Of a stretch of 64,000 nucleotides of DNA, positions 1 to 9,015 are shown piece after piece (position 1 is the first letter of the stretch; each line of letters opens with the position of its first letter). Position numbers and translations under genes: made by a program. This stretch comes from Treponema bryantii NK4A124 (GTDB lineage Bacteria; Spirochaetota; Spirochaetia; Treponematales; Treponemataceae): the NCBI RefSeq assembly GCF_000421345.1, contig NZ_ATWV01000002.1:124001-188000 (forward strand), written 5' to 3'. The notes under the pieces are model-generated. The model did not search any database, was not told the origin of the DNA, and worked only from the letters and a program-made list of their open reading frames with translations.

Positions 1-1
1 T

Positions 2-271
2 ATTTTCCGTTCTTCTGATGTTATTGGCCGTCTGAGTGGAGATGAGTTTGGTATTGTTGCTCTGGGTATGAAAATTGGTTATGTAGAACATACAAAGCTG
101 AAAATTGATATGCTCTGCAAAAAAGTTTCAATAGAAAATCAACTGCCATTTACACTTTCAATAAGTCTTGGTGCGGTTGATTTACAGAAGTCCAGTGTTT
201 TGAAACAGTTACTCAGCGAAGCAGATAAAGATCTTTATAAAGAAAAAAAGAAAAAGCATGCAAGACAATAA
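2..271 (+). CDS. Diguanylate cyclase (GGDEF) C-terminus, 5'-truncated by window
   Basis: Only the last 89 residues are present; the reading frame is open from base 2. The visible part begins just before the active-site loop, which reads R-L-S-G-D-E-F (SGDEF at bases 35-49, an accepted GGDEF variant), and ends with the conserved helix around 'LLSEADKDLY' and a lysine-rich tail. GGDEF domains make cyclic di-GMP from two GTP. The upstream sensor region lies outside the window, so the input signal is unknown. The 3' end overlaps the start of the helicase gene by 14 nt, so the two are probably co-transcribed and translationally coupled. Confidence 0.85.
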   Translation: MFRSSDVIGRLSGDEFGIVALGMKIGYVEHTKLKIDMLCKKVSIENQLPFTLSISLGAVDLQKSSVLKQLLSEADKDLYKEKKKKHARQ

Positions 272-2489
272 TTATCTCGATTCACTTAATGAAGAGCAGA
301 GGGCGGCCGTAGTTCACGAAGGTTCGCCCCTTTTAATTCTTGCGGGTGCCGGTTCCGGCAAGACCCGTGTAATTACAACTAAAATTGCCTATCTCATAAA
401 AGAAAAGAATATAGATCCCTGGTCTATCCTTTCGGTAACCTTTACAAAAAAGGCAGCCAACGAAATGCGCGAGCGTGCCGTTGCAATTGATGAACGTGCT
501 TCTGATGCAAAGATTCAGACTTTCCACTCCTTTGGTTCCTGGTTTCTGCGAAAGTTTGCAGAGCATGGTGGGGTAGAGCCAACCTTTTCTGTTTATGATG
601 ATGATGATATGGCAACTCTGATAAAAAAGGCAGAACCGTCTCTTTCTGCAAAAGAAGTCCGCCTTGCAGCTCATCAGATTTCTCTTTGTAAGGATTATTG
701 TCTTACACCGGAAGATGACCTTGGAATTATAGGCAGTGAGTTTGATTTAAACGATATCTATTCAAAATATCAGAAGCGGCTTCGGGCAACCGGTAATGCT
801 GATTTTGGTGATTTAATTATGCTGCCGGTACAGATTCTCGAGTCTTACAGTGAAATTGCAGACTACATTCACAATCTTTTTAAAGTGATTATGGTGGATG
901 AGTATCAGGACTCTAACATTGCTCAGTACCGTCTGCTTCAGAACCTTTCCGGGGTAAAGCAGGGCAGCGGAACTTACGTCTGCGTTGTTGGTGATGATGA
1001 CCAGTCTATTTACAAATTCCGTGGCGCAGAAGTAGAAAATATTCTTACCTTCCCGGAAAAGTTCCCGGGTACTGAAATCATAAAACTTGAGCGAAACTAC
1101 CGTTCTACTGCAAGTATTCTTAATGCGGCAGGCCTTGTCGTAAAAAAGAACCATCACGGTAGCCTTGAAAAAACTCTGGTTGCCGACCGGGGTGAGGGTG
1201 GAAAGCCTGTTCTTGCATTTTTACCTGACCAGAATGCAGAGGCAAAGTTTACGGCAGACCTTGTGTTGAAATCTCTTGAGGGGGAAGGGGGCCGGCCTAA
1301 GGCTAAATATTCGGATTGGGCAATTCTTTACCGTACCAATGCTCAGTCTCTCGGCTTTGAAAAAGAATTTCTGCACAGAAAGATTCCTTATGTTGTTGTT
1401 GGTTCCCTTAAGTTCTATGAACGCGAAGAAATCAAAGATACTCTTGCCTATATTTCCTTCTGTGCAAACCACAAGGACGAAATTTCCTTCCGTCGAATAA
1501 TAAATAAACCGCCGAGGGGAATAGGCGAAAAAACACAGGACAAGCTGATGGAAACGGCCTTCACACTTAATCCGGAAGGAGTGCCTGTATATTCTGATTT
1601 GCTTGAAAACCTTAAAAACCATAAGGATGGACTTTCCAAAAAGGCAGGCGAGGGGGCCGGTACTTTTATAAAGCTTTTTGAAACTCTTGCCGGCTGCTTT
1701 GATGAAAATAAGAATCTTTCTGATTTTGTCGAAAGGGTTATCCGCGATTCCGGCCTGGATGAATACCATAAAGCCGGAGACGAGATTGAAGGAACAACCC
1801 GGGTACAGAACCTTCAGGAACTGGTTAATACTGCAGTTCCGTATAAGTGTACAATGGATGGTCTCTTGCAATTCCTTGATGCTATCAACCTGGACCGAAC
1901 TCTTGATGCAGAAAATCAGGCTGTTGGCGACGATGCAGTTACTCTTATCACACTGCATAATACCAAGGGTCTGGAATATAACCGGGTAATCATAACCGGC
2001 CTTGAAGAAGGTGTTTTTCCCCGTATGGAAAAGGTTGGTGCAGAACTGGAAGAAGAACGCCGCCTCTTTTACGTAGGAATTACCCGAGCCCGCGATGAAC
2101 TGTACGTTACATCAACTGCAAAGCGCTGTCTTTACGGCCGCTGGGATTTTATGCGGCCAAGTCCTTTTATAAAAGAAGCCGCAGAAGCCTTTACGGTGAT
2201 TGGCCAGGCTCCTTTTGGCTTCTCGACCCGAAAATCTTCTCCTTACGGACAGTTTGGCCGCGATGCCTCTGCTTTTGCTGCTGCAGGTTCTGCTCCTGGG
2301 GATTCTGGACTGGCTTCTAAGTGGAAAAAAGGCCTGCACGTTTACCACGATGACTATGGAGACGGTGCAATTGTGAATGCTTACAATAATTCCGGCGAAT
2401 TTGTAATAGAAGTGCAGTTTTCTACCGGTACAAAAAAGAAATTCCTGCCCCAATATCAGGCCAAATCGCTCGAAATTATAAAGGATTAA
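258..2489 (+). CDS. pcrA: ATP-dependent DNA helicase, UvrD/PcrA family
   Basis: Superfamily 1A 3'-5' helicase of 743 residues, the usual length for PcrA/UvrD, acting in nucleotide excision repair and recombination control. Visible motifs in order: Walker A AGAGSGKT (residues 29-36), motif II VDEYQDSN (about 213), motif III GDDDQSIYKFRGA (about 244), motif IV 'ERNYRS', motif V 'TLHNTKGLEYNRVI' (about 564) and motif VI 'GITRARDELYVT' (about 607). The last 50 residues ('GLHVYHDDYGDGAIV...') match the small Tudor-like C-terminal domain of PcrA/UvrD that contacts RNA polymerase. It overlaps the preceding GGDEF gene by 14 nt. PcrA, UvrD and Rep cannot be separated with certainty by eye, but the C-terminal domain favours PcrA/UvrD. 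Confidence 0.95.
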   Translation: MQDNNYLDSLNEEQRAAVVHEGSPLLILAGAGSGKTRVITTKIAYLIKEKNIDPWSILSVTFTKKAANEMRERAVAIDERASDAKIQTFHSFGSWFLRKFAEHGGVEPTFSVYDDDDMATLIKKAEPSLSAKEVRLAAHQISLCKDYCLTPEDDLGIIGSEFDLNDIYSKYQKRLRATGNADFGDLIMLPVQILESYSEIADYIHNLFKVIMVDEYQDSNIAQYRLLQNLSGVKQGSGTYVCVVGDDDQSIYKFRGAEVENILTFPEKFPGTEIIKLERNYRSTASILNAAGLVVKKNHHGSLEKTLVADRGEGGKPVLAFLPDQNAEAKFTADLVLKSLEGEGGRPKAKYSDWAILYRTNAQSLGFEKEFLHRKIPYVVVGSLKFYEREEIKDTLAYISFCANHKDEISFRRIINKPPRGIGEKTQDKLMETAFTLNPEGVPVYSDLLENLKNHKDGLSKKAGEGAGTFIKLFETLAGCFDENKNLSDFVERVIRDSGLDEYHKAGDEIEGTTRVQNLQELVNTAVPYKCTMDGLLQFLDAINLDRTLDAENQAVGDDAVTLITLHNTKGLEYNRVIITGLEEGVFPRMEKVGAELEEERRLFYVGITRARDELYVTSTAKRCLYGRWDFMRPSPFIKEAAEAFTVIGQAPFGFSTRKSSPYGQFGRDASAFAAAGSAPGDSGLASKWKKGLHVYHDDYGDGAIVNAYNNSGEFVIEVQFSTGTKKKFLPQYQAKSLEIIKD

Positions 2490-2610
2490 CTATAATAATT
2501 TTTTATAATGACAAACCCATATTTTTCATTTATAATTAACTTAGCCCATAAAGTTAACAATAATTTATTTAAAAATATTTATTTAAAATTTTAATGATTG
2601 GTATGAGAGT

Positions 2611-4560
2611 ATGCGAATAGGGCTTATAATCGATTATGTAGTTTCTGAATACGCGGAAAGAATAATCCGTGGTGTCTCGCTTGCGTGTCAGGAAAAAAAT
2701 GCAGAGCTTATTGTCTTTTCAATAGGACGAATTCAAGATTTAAGCGGTGCATTTGACTATCAGAATGCAGCAGTATCTTCCTTTGTTTCTTCAAAGAATC
2801 TTGACGGAGCAATTTTTATTTCCGGTTCAATAATGCATTCTTTTAATAAAACAGAAGCTGCATCTTATATAAAATCCTTTAAACCTCTTCCTATTGCTAA
2901 CATTTCAATGGAAATACAGGGAATTCCTTCTGTAATTGTAGAAAATGAAGAGGCTTATCAATCAATTATTGATGAACTTATAAAAAGACAGCACTGTCAT
3001 AAATTCGGTATTCTTGGAGTTCGAGGAAATTTACCGGAAATAAAGAACCGTATTAAAAACATTAAGGCAATTCTTACAGAGCACAATATTGATGAAGATG
3101 ATATTGTGGTATGGAAATCGGAATTGAGTTATGGTCCGACAATAGAGGATCTCCGTTCTTTTTACAGGGTTACAAGCAACTTTGATTTTGATGCAATTAT
3201 ATGTATGAATGATGAAATGGCCTTTGCCGCAATGGACTTCTGTAATGAAATCGGTAAAAAGGTTCCTGATGATGTTGTAGTTGTTGGTTTTGATAATCTT
3301 TACAATGCAGATACCTGTATACCAACTCTTACAACAATAAAGCAGAATTTTGAAGGCCAGGGCTACCTTGCTGCCTTAAATCTTATGAAAGAAATTGAAG
3401 GTAAACCCTGCGATAAGCTTACTGTTATGACTGCAATTCCTGTAATGAGGGAATCTACAAGGCGTGTAGCTTACGACAAAACTGCTCCTCATGCAAGAAA
3501 TTTTGAATTTGAATCTGATGCAGAAAAGCCTTATTTAAGAACAAGCTCTGGCACTGAATGGTATAGAAAAAAGGGCGAGTTCTATCAGACTACAGCCTTT
3601 TATACAGAAATGCAGTCAGATATGACTTATGACCAGTTGTGCAAAAGAATAAATGATGATGTTCGTTCTTTTGGAATAAGTGCCTGTGCAATTGTTCTTT
3701 ATGAAAAGCCTATAGAAATGGCTACTCCTTTTGATTATTTTCATCTTCCAAAGCAGGCTCATCTTTTTTCGGGTTTTGATGATACAACAGGCTTTGATTC
3801 AAATCTTGAAAAGAAAGAGATAAAATGTAATCCAAAAGAAATGATGCTTCCGGAAGGGGTAATGAAAATTACATCGGAAGGCGTTATTGTTTTTTCAATC
3901 TATCATTCTACCCTGCAGTATGGCTATATCGTTATAAGGCCAGGAAATTATGACAGTATTATTTATGATCTCTTTGTAAGGCTTTTATCTTCCACAATTG
4001 CTTCAGTTTATTCTTTCTCACTGGCTCACAGCGAAACTTCCCGTGTTCGTAAAAAGATTGATGAGCTGGATCTTATTGCTTCTACAGATGAGCTCACAGG
4101 CCTTTATAACAGACGTGGTCTCTTTTCTTTTGGTGAAACTACGCTTAAATTTGCAAAAGCAATGGGACAGAGCGGTATGGTAATTTACTGCGATATGGAT
4201 GGTCTCAAAAAAATAAACGACCTTTATGGTCATGAAGCCGGCGACCGTGCAATACTTGCAGAATCAATTATCTTAAAGAGTAACTTCCGTTCTAACGATA
4301 TTATTTCCCGTATTGGTGGTGATGAATTTGCAATTATAAGCCCGGGCCTTACAAAAAAAGCCTTGAAAAAAATCCGGGAGCAGATAGATGAAGACTGCAG
4401 AATCTGGTCGGGAGGAAATGAACAGGGCTTTACTCTTTCTATAAGTATGGGCTTTGTTCCTTATCCATCTACAAAAATGGGCTATAAAATAACCCCGCTT
4501 TTAAGCGAGGCTGATGCATTAATGTATATGGAAAAAAGAGCTAAGAAAAAGAAGTCTTAG
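2611..4560 (+). CDS. LacI-type periplasmic-binding-fold sensor fused to GGDEF diguanylate cyclase
   Basis: A 649-residue predicted cytoplasmic protein with no signal peptide or membrane segment. Residues 1-~285 resemble the ligand-binding core of LacI/GalR regulators (starts 'MRIGLIIDYVVSEYAERIIRGV', contains 'FDAIICMNDEMAFAAMDF' and 'VVVVGFDNL') but lack a helix-turn-helix. A middle region (about 290-480) looks like a GAF-type sensory fold. Residues ~485-649 are a GGDEF domain beginning 'DELTGLYNRRG' with an intact GGDEF at 569-573. The family makes c-di-GMP; the inference is that a small intracellular ligand, probably a sugar, gates it. The start has only a weak ribosome site. The gene is convergent with the next and overlaps its stop by 4 nt. 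Confidence 0.85.
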   Translation: MRIGLIIDYVVSEYAERIIRGVSLACQEKNAELIVFSIGRIQDLSGAFDYQNAAVSSFVSSKNLDGAIFISGSIMHSFNKTEAASYIKSFKPLPIANISMEIQGIPSVIVENEEAYQSIIDELIKRQHCHKFGILGVRGNLPEIKNRIKNIKAILTEHNIDEDDIVVWKSELSYGPTIEDLRSFYRVTSNFDFDAIICMNDEMAFAAMDFCNEIGKKVPDDVVVVGFDNLYNADTCIPTLTTIKQNFEGQGYLAALNLMKEIEGKPCDKLTVMTAIPVMRESTRRVAYDKTAPHARNFEFESDAEKPYLRTSSGTEWYRKKGEFYQTTAFYTEMQSDMTYDQLCKRINDDVRSFGISACAIVLYEKPIEMATPFDYFHLPKQAHLFSGFDDTTGFDSNLEKKEIKCNPKEMMLPEGVMKITSEGVIVFSIYHSTLQYGYIVIRPGNYDSIIYDLFVRLLSSTIASVYSFSLAHSETSRVRKKIDELDLIASTDELTGLYNRRGLFSFGETTLKFAKAMGQSGMVIYCDMDGLKKINDLYGHEAGDRAILAESIILKSNFRSNDIISRIGGDEFAIISPGLTKKALKKIREQIDEDCRIWSGGNEQGFTLSISMGFVPYPSTKMGYKITPLLSEADALMYMEKRAKKKKS

Positions 4561-5918
4561 TTCCAGTCGCGCTGAATGTAAGTGGCACGCGGGCGGGCAA
4601 TAATACGAACGCGGCGGTTCTGGGCGCGGCCGGCTTCTGTATCATTATCAGCAACAGGCATAGTACCGCCAAAACCCTTATAGGTGAAAATCTTTTCGTC
4701 CAGTCCTTCTTTTATAAGGGCATTCATAACTGTGCGGGTTCTTTCAATTGAAAGGTTTAGCTGTCCAACCGGTTTACCTACATCTGCAGTGTGTCCTTCT
4801 ATCAGAATGGAATATCCTTCATCTTCCAGAATATCCATAAGTTTTTCTGCAATGAGCTCAATGCGGCCTTTTTCTTCAGGTAAGAGCTCTGGAGAATCTG
4901 GATAAAAACGCAGGTTCACATCAAACATATAACCAAGACTGGTATCAGAAATTGTAACTCCAGGAATCTTATTTTCATAGAAGTACTGCTTTACGGCATT
5001 ATATTTTACGTAATAAGCAGGTGTTTTTTCCGGAACACTGATATCATAAATCAGGTTTTTCTTATCCAGGAGAATTACAACCTTGCCTTCCTGCAAAAGC
5101 TTAATGTTTTCTGGTACAGTAAGGATTTTAAGTGCATCGCGGTGCTTAATTACCGGGTCTGTGCGGTTGCGGCCGTAAACCTGAGAGGCCTTTATATAAA
5201 GCGGGTCTGAACCAACACGGTCTTCGTATTCTGCAACATCATCAGAATAATGATAACCGGCGAGGCCTTTTTCTGTAACAATCGAAGGTGTTACTATATT
5301 TTTTTCATAAATGCTGTTCATCTGGTCATCCCAGATTTGAGGGAAGAAGCAGGCATAAACTTCACTTTTTACATATTCACCGTGAACGGGAAAGGCTCCG
5401 CGGGCATCAATGATAATTCCGCTGAAGGCTCTTGAAGGAACCGACTCAATTGGTTTCTGCGGATTAAACGGATAGTTGTGTCTTACAAGCTGCTTTCCGA
5501 TATCATTTATATTTGTCGTATTAGTAGTATTTAAATAATTGAGGTCTTTAGAAAAAACATCCGGTGTTTTGTGGCCGCTCATAATAAAGCTGTAAACCTG
5601 GTCTAAAGTAAGGTCTTCGTTTATTACTGCTTCAGAAAGGTCGTTTTCTGAATTCTCAAAAAGTGAAAGCAGGGGAGGCTGAATCAGGGGAAGCATTTTA
5701 GATTTGATGTATGCAGAAGCAACCTTTTTTCCAGATGGCATCTGAATATTTGCCTTGTTTGCATCCAGGGAAATATTTGTAACAAATTCCTTAGTAATCC
5801 AGTTGATTGAACTGATTGCTTCTATTTTAGTGTCATAATTTTGACTTGCCTGAGCAAAAAGTGGAACAATTGAAAAAACTGCCAGTGCTGCAGCAAGGGC
5901 AAGATGTCGTTTGAACAT
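4557..5918 (-). CDS. OmpA-family outer membrane/periplasmic protein
   Basis: 453 residues with a cleavable signal peptide (MFKRHLALAAALAVFSIVPLFAQA). The N-terminal ~320 residues are not recognised. The C-terminal ~110 residues are an OmpA-type peptidoglycan-binding domain: a 'VNLRFYPDSPELL' strand, a helix with 'GRIELIAEKL', then 'ILIEGHTADVGKPVGQLNLS', 'ERTRTVMNALI' and 'GRAQNRRVRI'. This domain binds the meso-DAP or equivalent of peptidoglycan, so the protein probably ties the outer membrane or a lipoprotein layer to the wall. The ribosome site AGAGGAAA precedes the ATG. It is followed, same strand order, by the lytic transglycosylase group, suggesting an envelope gene cluster. Confidence 0.85.
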   Translation of the reverse strand: MFKRHLALAAALAVFSIVPLFAQASQNYDTKIEAISSINWITKEFVTNISLDANKANIQMPSGKKVASAYIKSKMLPLIQPPLLSLFENSENDLSEAVINEDLTLDQVYSFIMSGHKTPDVFSKDLNYLNTTNTTNINDIGKQLVRHNYPFNPQKPIESVPSRAFSGIIIDARGAFPVHGEYVKSEVYACFFPQIWDDQMNSIYEKNIVTPSIVTEKGLAGYHYSDDVAEYEDRVGSDPLYIKASQVYGRNRTDPVIKHRDALKILTVPENIKLLQEGKVVILLDKKNLIYDISVPEKTPAYYVKYNAVKQYFYENKIPGVTISDTSLGYMFDVNLRFYPDSPELLPEEKGRIELIAEKLMDILEDEGYSILIEGHTADVGKPVGQLNLSIERTRTVMNALIKEGLDEKIFTYKGFGGTMPVADNDTEAGRAQNRRVRIIARPRATYIQRDWN

Positions 5919-5947
5919 AATGGTTTTCCTCTTCTTCTACAATCGGC

Positions 5948-7189
5948 TTATTTTGAAGGAATATAAAGTATTTTTCCAATTTTGAGGATTGCGTTTTCCT
6001 TTATGCCGTTGAGCTCGCAGATGGCACTTACGCTGGTTTTGTACTTGCGGGAAATAGACCAGAGGGAATCTCCTGCAACAACCGTATACTTAAAAGGAAA
6101 TTCTACCGGTGTCAGGTTTGCAAGGGCGTCTTCGGCAGACTGTTTCATACCCAGGGGCAGTCGGATTTCGCTTGCTTTAGACGGATGGGTCATGCCCATT
6201 GTATAAGAAGGATTAAGGCGTTTGAGTGTTGCTGCATCCATGCGCATTTCCTGGGCCAGCTGATTGATGGAGTAGGCCTTGTGCACTGTAAGATAATCGA
6301 AGTTTCCGTTTTTTTCATTTTCCAGAAGCTCATATTCTTCCTTGTGGTTTGGAATGTCTATGCCGTAATACTCACTGTTGATTGCAAGGTCTGCAATGGC
6401 AATAAGCTTTGGAACATATTCGGCGGTTTGCTTTGAAAGATAGCCGTTTTCTGCCAGATACCAGAAATCTTTTACCCCGCCGGCTCTTTTAATGGCGCGG
6501 TTCATAGCACCAACTCCGCAGTTGTAGGCACCTATTGCAAGCAGCCAGTCATTAAAGATATTGTAGTTATCTGTAAGTTTTCGCAGTGCTGCATCTGTAG
6601 ACTTCCATGGGTCAAGGCGTTCGTCTACAAAATCGTTGAGTGTAAGGAAGGGCCAGACGCTGTTTGCCATAAACTGCCACATGCCGATTGCACCTGAGCG
6701 GCTTTTTGCGCTTGTTTTGTAATTGGATTCTACTACCGGAAGGTATTCCAGCATTTCCGGCATCTGGCGGTCGCTTACTGCCTTTCGTACAAAAAGACGG
6801 TATTCCATTGCGCTTTCAAGGTAGCCTCTAAGCAGGGCAGACCATTTTGGGGACAGGTACATTTTTCGAAAGCGCTCAACTTCGGGTTTTGCAATTTCTT
6901 CATCAGAAATAAAGGATATGGCTATGTGCTCCGGAGGGGCTCCGTTTTCCTTATCCAGGGGATGCAGTTCTGGAAGGAGGGCGGTTTTTAAAAGCTCAAG
7001 AAAAGCTTCGTCTTCTACAACCTCTTCTTCCATAGGTTCTTCGGTAAAGGAGAGGGGAGCTGCGTCATCACTTGCAAGAGGTTCTGCGGCCGAGCTACCG
7101 GTGGTTTCGAGGGCCTCAACCACCGCATCTTCAGCAAACATGGAGGCAGAAATAATCAGTGCAGCAAAAATGGTGAAGATTTTTTTCAT
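5948..7189 (-). CDS. Membrane-associated lytic murein transglycosylase with LysM
   Basis: 413 residues, signal peptide MKKIFTIFAALIISASMFA followed by an acidic linker. The SLT domain (about 135-260) shows 'LPVVESNYKTSA' with the catalytic Glu near residue 150, then 'GAIGMWQFM' and 'AYNCGVGAMNRAI', the MltD-like pattern. A degenerate LysM-like segment ('VHKAYSINQLAQEMRM') precedes a clear C-terminal LysM ('YTVVAGDSLWSISRKYKTS', about 366-412). MltD-type enzymes cleave the MurNAc-GlcNAc bond of peptidoglycan with 1,6-anhydro product formation. Its start codon overlaps the stop of the upstream TPR lipoprotein gene (shared base 7189), so the two are translationally coupled. Confidence 0.9.
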   Translation of the reverse strand: MKKIFTIFAALIISASMFAEDAVVEALETTGSSAAEPLASDDAAPLSFTEEPMEEEVVEDEAFLELLKTALLPELHPLDKENGAPPEHIAISFISDEEIAKPEVERFRKMYLSPKWSALLRGYLESAMEYRLFVRKAVSDRQMPEMLEYLPVVESNYKTSAKSRSGAIGMWQFMANSVWPFLTLNDFVDERLDPWKSTDAALRKLTDNYNIFNDWLLAIGAYNCGVGAMNRAIKRAGGVKDFWYLAENGYLSKQTAEYVPKLIAIADLAINSEYYGIDIPNHKEEYELLENEKNGNFDYLTVHKAYSINQLAQEMRMDAATLKRLNPSYTMGMTHPSKASEIRLPLGMKQSAEDALANLTPVEFPFKYTVVAGDSLWSISRKYKTSVSAICELNGIKENAILKIGKILYIPSK

Positions 7190-8259
7190 TACAGCTTATT
7201 TCCAAGGTAAATACCGGCCCATTCCCAGTTACCGTGAATATCCGGATCAAGCGGGAAATCAACCTTGCGGAAATACAGGTACCATACAGGAACATAAGAG
7301 TTCCAGCCCCAGGTTCTGAGGTATGCTTCGTTAGGGTTAGAGGCTTCGTCCAGACTGTCGTTATAGCGGATTCTCTTTCCACGCATCCATGAGTACATAG
7401 AAAACTCTTCCTGGGCATTGGCATCGTTTTCATCCTGCTTCCAGGACATAGAGAAAAAGTTTACCTTAGCCTTATATTTATCCAGAGAACGCCAGTCGTA
7501 ATTGCGGATAGCCTTTTTAACGGCTTCTTCAAGGGCAGAAAGGCTTTCAAAGGTCCAGTCTTTAGAAGAATTATTAAAATCTACCAGGTGGCGGGCATTT
7601 TTGTAAGCATCCGGCTCGCCAGGAATCTGAATTGTAGTTGCATCAGGCTGTTCAAGGAAGAGAGAGTAGGTTTTGAGGGCCTGAGACCACTGGCTGTCGT
7701 TCTGATATTCCAGGGCAAGGCGCAGGTAAAGCTCTGTTGTGTTTACATTCTGAGGAAAACGGCTTATCAGTTCATTAAAATACTTAATTCTGTGAGAAGG
7801 TGTTTTACTTATCTGAATAAGCTTTTGCAGACAGATAAAGTGAGCCGAATTGCCTTTTATTAAAAGGTCGGGACACTGCTGTAAAATGCGGTCAAAATAG
7901 TATTCAGCAACCGGCTCTGCTCCCTGGGCAAGGTAGGCGTCTGCAGTCATCAAAAGCCAGTAGGAGTTGTACATATCATCCGGATTTTTATCTACCCAGT
8001 CTGTTAAAAAAAGAATGAGTCCCTGATAGTCCTTTTCGCTGCGAAGGGTATCTGCAATCTGTTTTATGAGGGAATATTTCTGTTTTCCATTAAATGTCTG
8101 TGATTCCAGCAGATTCTGCAGTTCCTGCTGGTGGTTTTGTAAAGCTTCTGTTTTCTGGGGATTTTTACTTGTTTTAGTGTTTTTACAGGCCGAAAATAAT
8201 GTAAGTGGAATAAATAATGATATATATAGAAGATTAGTAATAATTCTTTTTAATTTCAT
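7189..8259 (-). CDS. TPR-like lipoprotein of the cell envelope
   Basis: 356 residues; the N-terminus is a lipoprotein signal with lipobox L-F-S-A-C, so the mature protein starts at a lipidated Cys. The body is helical with degenerate TPR-like repeats (for example 'YNSYWLLMTADAYLAQGAEPVAEYYFDRIL' region, and 'ELYLRLALEYQNDSQWSQAL'). No enzyme motif was seen. It sits directly upstream of, and coupled to, the LysM lytic transglycosylase, so a role in positioning or regulating that enzyme is a reasonable inference. The region upstream is divergent with the membrane protein at 8385. Confidence 0.7.
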   Translation of the reverse strand: MKLKRIITNLLYISLFIPLTLFSACKNTKTSKNPQKTEALQNHQQELQNLLESQTFNGKQKYSLIKQIADTLRSEKDYQGLILFLTDWVDKNPDDMYNSYWLLMTADAYLAQGAEPVAEYYFDRILQQCPDLLIKGNSAHFICLQKLIQISKTPSHRIKYFNELISRFPQNVNTTELYLRLALEYQNDSQWSQALKTYSLFLEQPDATTIQIPGEPDAYKNARHLVDFNNSSKDWTFESLSALEEAVKKAIRNYDWRSLDKYKAKVNFFSMSWKQDENDANAQEEFSMYSWMRGKRIRYNDSLDEASNPNEAYLRTWGWNSYVPVWYLYFRKVDFPLDPDIHGNWEWAGIYLGNKL

Positions 8260-8384
8260 ATTTTTGAATTTATCATAGTGAATTGTTATTGTAAAGATTA
8301 TTTTTTACTAGTATTATAGAAAAATAGGATACAAGCGCATTTCGATTGTAATTGAGTGTTATATTTATAGGGGAGCTGACCTAT

Positions 8385-9002
8385 ATGGATACTGAGAAAA
8401 ATATAAAATCAATTTATGTCCTTTTAGTTTTTGGCATTCTTTTTGCATTTGGTTGTGCTGCCATTGCTCTGGTACAACCAGTCTCTACTTCTGCAAATAT
8501 CTTAAATATAATTTTCATTGTTGCCCAGGCAGGAATTGGTCTTGCAACTCTTCTTATCGCAAAAAAAGTTACTAAAAAGTTTTTTCACTTTTTCATGGGA
8601 CTTTTATATTTAAGCTGGAGTTTAATTTATCTTATTACATATATCTTTTTTTCATTTGCACTTCACGAAATGTGGCCTCTTTTAGGTGTTTCTGCAGGCC
8701 TTTTATGGTTTGTTGCCGGTAAATGGAAGTATAAGGTTTTAAAATTCGGTTATCTTATTCCTTCCATTACATTGTTTGGTATGGGCTGCTGGTATTCCTT
8801 TTTTTCTTTCGGCCTTATTAAACTTTCTTTCAGAACTGTTGCAATTACTCTGGGACCGCTCTTTATGCTCTTAATAGCTGTTTTTTTAATTTGTTTCTTC
8901 TTTTTGCAACAAAAGCACAAGGAACTTGTTTTCTCTGATGAGGAGACTGGAGTTTTTGCAGATGAAGAGGCATCTTTTAAGGCAGACGAAGACGACGAAT
9001 AA
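8385..9002 (+). CDS. Six-TM integral membrane protein, unknown function
   Basis: About 205 residues. The ATG at 8385 is chosen because GGGAG (8371-8375) lies 9 nt upstream; an upstream in-frame TTG at 8352 has no ribosome site. Six hydrophobic segments are visible (starting 'YVLLVFGILFAFGCAAIALV', ending 'LFMLLIAVFLICFFF'), with a short acidic C-terminal tail. No conserved motif is recognised. It is followed after 13 nt by the TPR protein gene on the same strand, so they are probably one operon. Confidence 0.7.
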   Translation: MDTEKNIKSIYVLLVFGILFAFGCAAIALVQPVSTSANILNIIFIVAQAGIGLATLLIAKKVTKKFFHFFMGLLYLSWSLIYLITYIFFSFALHEMWPLLGVSAGLLWFVAGKWKYKVLKFGYLIPSITLFGMGCWYSFFSFGLIKLSFRTVAITLGPLFMLLIAVFLICFFFLQQKHKELVFSDEETGVFADEEASFKADEDDE

Positions 9003-9015
9003 TCAGGAATAGAAG

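Noticed and set aside
1221-1958. 245-codon minus-strand ORF inside pcrA
   Set aside because: Antisense shadow of the helicase; Cys/Lys/Phe-rich composition and no motifs.
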